A stretch of 18,110 bases of DNA from JBCCFW01 sp039029535. GTDB taxonomy: Bacteria > Acidobacteriota > JBCCFW01. The position numbers were made by a program, and so were the translations under genes. The notes under the pieces were generated by a model. That model was given only the letters and a program-made list of their open reading frames with translations. It was not told where the DNA came from and ran no database searches. Where the stretch lies: the NCBI GenBank assembly GCA_039029535.1, contig JBCCFW010000161.1, positions 1 to 18,110 on the forward strand, in the 5' to 3' direction. Shown in pieces: positions 15,264 through 18,110 of the stretch. How positions within the stretch are numbered: the stretch's first letter is position 1; every line of letters begins with the position of its first letter.

Positions 15264-15794
15264 CTAACGGCCGGTGAAGGACTCCAGGTCATCCCGACTG
15301 CAGTCGAGCTGGACGGTCTCCTCGGACCACTCGGTGGCCATGGAGGCCGGGACCACGACCTCGCGGGGGGTCGTGACGCCCCCCTCGAAGGACAGGTCCT
15401 CGAGGTCGCCCGAGCGGGCGTCGACGGTGATCGACATGAGCTGACCCACCTCGCCATCGCGGCAGACGACCTTGGTCGTCTTGGTGAGCACTCGCTCGTC
15501 GATCTCCTCGCCGCGACGACGCCGACGCGAGCGCTTGCGCTGCGCGTCGGCCGCCGGCTCGTCGTGCCGCGGCATCGTGCCGAGCTCCTCGGGCGAGCAG
15601 CTCAGGACGACCTGCTCGTCGTTGGCGCGATCGACGCGCCCGAAGGGCACCTTCGCCCGCACCAGCGGATCGGCCTGAGGTTGCTCCACGACGGCGCGGA
15701 GGAAGAGGCGCTCCTTGGGCTCGACCGTGACCCCCCAGAGCGTGCCGAGCTCATGCTCGCCACCACGACAGTTCGTGCCGAACTTCAAGAGCAT
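15264..15794 (-). CDS. Duplicated PRC-barrel-like protein
   Basis: 176 residues, ATG at 15794, ten bases after the stop of the lipoprotein gene; its GAGG ribosome-binding site overlaps that TGA stop, so translation is probably coupled. No signal peptide, so cytoplasmic. Two halves, about 1-75 and 102-173, share a PRC-barrel-like pattern: GEHELGTLWGVTVEPKE and GEVGQLMSITVDARSGD, each followed by VPFGRV or VVVPAS and by VVLSCSPEEL or VQLDCSRDDL. Each half has one Cys near its start (9, 111) and one near its end (66, 165). The linker carries a basic run (RKRSRRRRR, 86-94). PRC barrels occur in RimM and photosynthetic reaction-centre H subunits and as small stand-alone proteins of unclear role. 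The specific function is not known. Confidence 0.72.
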   Translation of the reverse strand: MLLKFGTNCRGGEHELGTLWGVTVEPKERLFLRAVVEQPQADPLVRAKVPFGRVDRANDEQVVLSCSPEELGTMPRHDEPAADAQRKRSRRRRRGEEIDERVLTKTTKVVCRDGEVGQLMSITVDARSGDLEDLSFEGGVTTPREVVVPASMATEWSEETVQLDCSRDDLESFTGR

Positions 15795-15804
15795 CGTCGA
15801 CGCC

Positions 15805-17361
15805 TCAAGGATCGATGGAGGTGAATTCAGCGGTGACCGTGTCGCACGGGAAGTCACCGGTGAAGCTGAGGCTGATGGAGCCCGTTCCGAAGAAGCCGGG
15901 CGACACCACGAACGAAGGCGCCGTGCCGGTGCCCTCGCCGCCCATGCCGGTGGCACCTGGTCGCGTCATGTTGCCCGTGAGCTCGAAGTTGTTCGAGCCC
16001 GGAGGCGCGAAGCTGCCGCCCACCGCCGAGAGAGCCACGGACTGCTCGTGGACCTGGACGCCGTCGACGTTGCCGACGGTCACGTCGAGCACGTAGGACT
16101 GACCCGCCGTGATGGTGCCGGAGTTGAAGTCGAGCGAAAGACTGCAGGTGATGACCTGGATCGGGAGGGTCACGATGCAGTCGAGAGCACCGCCGTCGGC
16201 CCCGAAGGAAAGCATCGCCGTGCCGGAGTAGCCGGGTTCCGGGGTGTAGTTGATCTCGAGCCAACCCGCACCGTTCGTGTTGATGACGGCGGTCGAAGCA
16301 CCGCCGTCGAGGGTGCCGCTGGTCACCGAGACGAGGAAGGGCTCGTCGGCGATGGGGTCACCGGTACGCGAGTAGCGGATGTCGTAGCGGAGGTAGGCGG
16401 TCGAGCCGGGCACGAGCGACGGAAGCGTCGTCGGGCCACCGAACGAGCCGTATTGGGTGCCGTCAGCCGTGCGCGCAATGGCCAGCATGACGTTGGCGTT
16501 GCACTCCGGGTGCTGAACGTCGAACTCGACCGTGCAGGGGTTGCAGGGACGACCGTCGGCCACGCCGTCGGGCGCGCCGGTGGAGCCGGTGTTGTCGGGG
16601 ACCACGACTTCGGCGGCGACGTCGTAGTCGCCGATGCCGGTGCCGGGCTCGAGCACGATGTCCCAGAGCGCAAGACCGGCCGGGTTGGTCGGGCCGATCG
16701 TCACGCTGCGATCCTCGATGCCGGTGACGGTGAGGTGGATCATCACGCCCTCGACGGGCTCCATCACGTCGGTGACGGGGTCGGGACGCATGACCGTGTA
16801 GATGATCGACAGGTTGTCGAGCTCACGCTCGAGGTCGAAGGAGTCGCCGCAGTCGTCATCGTTACCGGAGACCGGCGTCATCCCGTCGAACACCTGAGCG
16901 GTGAGCACGCAGGCCGGCTCGAAGACGTTGAGGAAGGTGGCCGTCCGGAGCTGCGCGGTGGGCTGGATGATCCGGATGAAGGCCGTGCCGATGAAGTCCT
17001 CGTCGGCGATGAAGGTCACGGTGACCTGCCCATTGGCGTCCGTCATCGTGGGCGGATCGGGCACGCGACCACCGCCGACCTCGAAGGACACGGGAAGGTT
17101 CGCCCCCGGGAGCGCCTGGTTCACGTCGGTGAGCGTGAACGTGATGTCCGCCCGGCCGTTCTGGAGGATCCAGTCCTGCGCAGGGCTCGCGCTCACCGTG
17201 GCGATGAGGTTGTTCCCCGGATCGTCCGTCGTCGGCGGGATCAGGATGTGGTTGGGATTGCTCGATCCGCCGCAGCCCAGCAGCGACAGGCCCAAGAGGC
17301 CGCCGAGCAAGGCCGCTCCGAAGAGACGCCGGCCGTGACGCGCGGTGCCGTGGAAACGCAT
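15805..17361 (-). CDS. Lipoprotein with repeated Ig-like domains
   Basis: 518 residues, ATG at 17361 behind AGGAG. A lipoprotein signal ends LSLLGC with the lipidated Cys at 30, followed by GGSSNPN. Gly at +2 does not suggest inner-membrane retention by the enterobacterial rule. After a linker come four beta-sandwich-like segments: about 52-150 (Big_1/invasin-like, with GANLPVSFEVGGG and TDANGQVTVTF), 151-285, 287-404 and 406-518. The last three each open with a Cys (151, 287, 406) and have another before the final strand (273/276, 395, 506), which suggests a disulphide per domain. It ends without an anchor or sorting motif. Probably an outer-membrane or surface structural or adhesive protein; partner unknown. 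The PRC-barrel gene follows ten bases on. Confidence 0.87.
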   Translation of the reverse strand: MRFHGTARHGRRLFGAALLGGLLGLSLLGCGGSSNPNHILIPPTTDDPGNNLIATVSASPAQDWILQNGRADITFTLTDVNQALPGANLPVSFEVGGGRVPDPPTMTDANGQVTVTFIADEDFIGTAFIRIIQPTAQLRTATFLNVFEPACVLTAQVFDGMTPVSGNDDDCGDSFDLERELDNLSIIYTVMRPDPVTDVMEPVEGVMIHLTVTGIEDRSVTIGPTNPAGLALWDIVLEPGTGIGDYDVAAEVVVPDNTGSTGAPDGVADGRPCNPCTVEFDVQHPECNANVMLAIARTADGTQYGSFGGPTTLPSLVPGSTAYLRYDIRYSRTGDPIADEPFLVSVTSGTLDGGASTAVINTNGAGWLEINYTPEPGYSGTAMLSFGADGGALDCIVTLPIQVITCSLSLDFNSGTITAGQSYVLDVTVGNVDGVQVHEQSVALSAVGGSFAPPGSNNFELTGNMTRPGATGMGGEGTGTAPSFVVSPGFFGTGSISLSFTGDFPCDTVTAEFTSIDP

Positions 17362-17398
17362 CCGTGGACTCCTGCTCCTAGACGGGTCTCCGACCCGG
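17362..17398 (-). promoter_or_regulatory. Leader hairpin and ribosome-binding site of the lipoprotein gene
   Basis: CGGGUC pairs with GACCCG around GGA in the transcript (plus-strand 17392-17397 and 17383-17388), followed by UCUAGGAGCAGGAGUCC and AUG. GUCGGAG and GGAGUCC also occur in the leaders of paralogues 1-3, but the hairpin is shorter and CGCGUAGGGAUGCGC is absent, so I do not count it as a fourth copy. The rest of the 207-base gap shows no clear promoter. Confidence 0.35.
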
Positions 17399-17568
17399 TC
17401 GAGCCCGTCGATGGACCCGGACCTGGAGAAGGCCGAAGATTGTCATCCCATGCCGTGTGAGGCGAGCGGCCGGATCCTGGCACGTGGCCCCCCGCAGGTG
17501 CAAGAGAATCGAGCGCCTGTTCTCCGTCGGCTGACCACCGGCACCGAGGCGAAGGGCCCCGCCCCGGC

Positions 17569-18110
17569 TCAGCCCTCCCCACCAGGCTGGGCCCACCTCA
17601 GGAGGACCTCGGCGACGAAGGAGCGGCCGGCCGGCAGTCGCCGCCCCCGTTCCGCCGCCACGCTCTCCTCGGTCTCGTGACGCAGGGCGTCCAGACGACC
17701 CAGTTCGAGCGGCTGAGGGAGGTTGTCGGCCATCCCCTCCTCGAGCCGGCAGAGGTCGGGCAGCACCTCGCCAGAGGCCCGATCCCGCCAGGGCAGGCCC
17801 TGGAGACGGCAGATCGCCGGCCGACTGACGTGGGCCCGACACTCCCCTTCCGGTCCGAGCAACGGACAGCCGCCGAGGACGCCGGCAGCGAGCCGAGTGA
17901 CGGTCGCCGAGAACAGGAGACGGAATCCGTCTTCCGGCACCCAGCCGGCAAGCTCGGTCTCACCCTCCTCCACCAGCTCGTCGCGACGTCGCAGCACCGA
18001 CTCACGGATCGCTCGGGCTCGCTCGAGAACGTCGGCCCGAACCTCGGCGTCCTGCTCGTCCAGCCAGTAGCCCAAGAGCAGGGCGTCCGAGGGATGCACG
18101 TCGAAGACCG
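17569..18110 (-). CDS. YkgJ-type Cys-cluster protein (N-terminus beyond window)
   Basis: The frame is open to the right edge. A GTG at 18099 could start a 176-residue product, but the codons before it read V-F-D, continuing naturally into VHPSDALLLGYWL, so the true start is probably outside the window. The Cys pattern GGCPLLGPEGECRAHVSRP then AICRLQG, with a further Cys in DLCRLEEG, matches the second half of the YkgJ / putative zinc- or iron-chelating family. The first Cys cluster of that family would lie just upstream, off the edge. Between them is an Arg/Glu-rich helical stretch (about 19-47 from the GTG). No membrane segment is seen. The role of YkgJ proteins is not established. The next gene begins 207 bases downstream. 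Confidence 0.72.
   Translation of the reverse strand, partial: VFDVHPSDALLLGYWLDEQDAEVRADVLERARAIRESVLRRRDELVEEGETELAGWVPEDGFRLLFSATVTRLAAGVLGGCPLLGPEGECRAHVSRPAICRLQGLPWRDRASGEVLPDLCRLEEGMADNLPQPLELGRLDALRHETEESVAAERGRRLPAGRSFVAEVLLRWAQPGGEG

Noticed and set aside
11947..15267. Very long plus-strand open frame (1106 codons) opposite the cytochrome fusion gene
   Set aside because: It is antisense to a gene with clear domains, is rich in Arg/Gly/Val/His/Asp without any fold pattern, and crosses the true start of that gene. High-GC genes commonly leave such open mirror frames.
15795..15956. 54-residue N-terminal extension of the PRC-barrel protein
   Set aside because: It would lie inside the lipoprotein gene in another frame and has Ala/Arg/Ser-rich filler composition; ATG at 15794 has a suitable ribosome-binding site.
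17362..17420. Fourth copy of the conserved leader before the lipoprotein gene
   Set aside because: It shares GUCGGAG and GGAGUCC only; the CGCGUAGGGAUGCGC hairpin and long stem are absent.

Overview
The window comes from a high-GC, Gram-negative-type bacterium. The signs are strongly G/C-ending codons, Sec signal peptides, one lipobox protein and a c-type cytochrome. The C-terminal fibronectin-III-like tails (ending in patterns such as LYFYRAR, or the 'W.PVPGATSYDVV.GDL.LLRSS' type in the cytochrome protein) remind me of Acidobacteriota (Thermoanaerobaculia-like) and neighbouring deep phyla. That placement is inference from memory of such proteins and was not tested. All ten genes I can support lie on the minus strand, so transcription runs from position 18110 towards 1. 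No tRNA, rRNA, CRISPR array, transposase or attachment site was seen.

In order of transcription: a partial YkgJ-type Cys-cluster protein (18110-17569); a lipoprotein made of Ig-like repeats bracketed by cysteines (17361-15805); a small cytoplasmic protein with two PRC-barrel-like halves (15794-15264); a 320-base intergenic region; a 1442-residue secreted composite protein with two beta-propellers, Ig and PKD domains, a di-heme cytochrome c peroxidase-like module with a carbohydrate-binding-like insertion, and an Fn3 tail (14943-10615); a secreted CAP-domain protein (10568-9708); then a tandem family of at least five secreted Asp-box (BNR) beta-propeller paralogues (9618-7366, 7250-5076, 4917-2725, 2567-369, and 228 running off the left edge).

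The paralogue family is the main content. Each complete member has a signal peptide, thirteen Asp-box positions about 45 residues apart in which every fourth box is degenerate, and a shared Fn3-like tail. The layout fits two seven-bladed propellers. The three left-most members also share a non-coding leader of about 63 nt just before the start codon. It contains an invariant CGCGUAGGGAUGCGC hairpin and a second hairpin whose stem keeps pairing through compensatory changes. A promoter-like TTG-motif sits at a near-constant distance upstream. I recognise no known riboswitch class in it, and it is my best candidate for an undescribed element.

Nearly everything here is exported or envelope-associated. 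A reasonable but unproven reading is an envelope or surface module: redox-active and structural proteins upstream, followed by an expanded propeller family, three members of which share one RNA leader.
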